Shown one piece after another: positions 42,401-42,495 of a DNA stretch of 42,495 bases. Within the stretch, counting starts at the first letter, position 1. Every line of letters starts with the position of its first letter. Origin of the DNA: Thiomicrorhabdus marina (GTDB taxonomy: Bacteria > Pseudomonadota > Gammaproteobacteria > Thiomicrospirales > Thiomicrospiraceae); the NCBI RefSeq assembly GCF_017571465.1, contig NZ_JAGETV010000021.1:1-42495 (forward strand). Reading direction: 5' to 3'. The position numbers were made by a program, and so were the translations under genes. The notes under the pieces were generated by a model that did not search any database, was not told the DNA's origin, and saw nothing but the letters and a program-made list of their open reading frames with translations.

Positions 42401-42495
42401 GGAAGCGCAGAACAAGTCCAAATGGCTTCAGGCAAAGTAAAATTTAGGCTAAGCAAGGCGTCTGTTTGCCGTCATGTCTAGACCTGACAAAAAGA
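42401..42495 (+). mobile_element. Hairpin element copy 5, cut by the window end
   Basis: Beginning after AATTAG, 95 bp run almost identically to the reverse complement of copy 2 (12399-12594), through the central TCTAGA. Few differences are seen, so this copy and copy 2 look recent. The second half is outside the window. Confidence 0.8.

Noticed and set aside
1-42495. CRISPR array, tRNA or rRNA genes
   Set aside because: No regularly spaced direct repeats and no cloverleaf or rRNA-like segments were noticed on either strand; a tRNA scan would settle this.

Overview
The window looks like a chromosomal segment of a free-living, marine or halophilic gammaproteobacterium. Ectoine synthesis genes, a SulP anion carrier, a Na+-dependent phosphate carrier and an ArsR regulator with the cysteine pattern of sulfide/persulfide sensors fit a sulfur-oxidising lineage of the Thiomicrospira/Thiomicrorhabdus type. 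That placement is inference: there is no rRNA gene here, and no sequence search was run.

Layout. 1-101 is the edge of an IS3-like insertion sequence. 160-2595 (minus) holds a TorF-type porin and a coupled nudE-cysQ pair; yrfG (plus) diverges from nudE across a leader carrying an 18-bp perfect inverted repeat. 3595-7568 has tpm, a membrane-anchored thioredoxin-like protein with a spermidine-synthase-like protein, and a two-component pair. A candidate small RNA (about 7773-7873) lies between the response regulator and a large PAS hybrid kinase (7989-10253); uup follows. 12595-14833 (minus) holds a Na+/phosphate carrier with a small coiled-coil partner and a YceI-like secreted protein. 15355-20564 is the compatible-solute region: ectABC, a chromate transporter, then the ectoine-type aspartate kinase. 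A SulP carrier and nrdB follow.

23918-29974 is the most unusual block: six closely packed plus-strand genes encoding a histidine phosphatase, a metallophosphoesterase, an amphi-Trp protein, a PhoU-like/APH-kinase fusion, an ATP-grasp enzyme and an HprK-related kinase. The amphi-Trp, ATP-grasp and HprK-type genes match the uncharacterised 'GAK' system. Here it is joined by an extra kinase and two phosphohydrolases, so the operon has several activities that could add phosphate or ligate, and two that could remove phosphate, with no known substrate.

29971-42231 carries a heme-type ABC permease/ATPase pair, a YihY-family membrane protein, a fused 5-oxoprolinase, a DJ-1 family protein, a carboxy-terminal processing protease, the ArsR regulator, a SprA-related putative metalloprotease and glmS.

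A family of short hairpin-forming elements (MITE-like, about 196 bp in the complete copy) occurs five times: 7656-7727, 12399-12594, 14023-14082, 22485-22529 and 42401 to the end. Copies lie at gene ends, in leaders and next to promoters, and in two cases coincide with a stop codon. A second repeat family shares a hairpin module with it. No tRNA, rRNA or CRISPR array was recognised.
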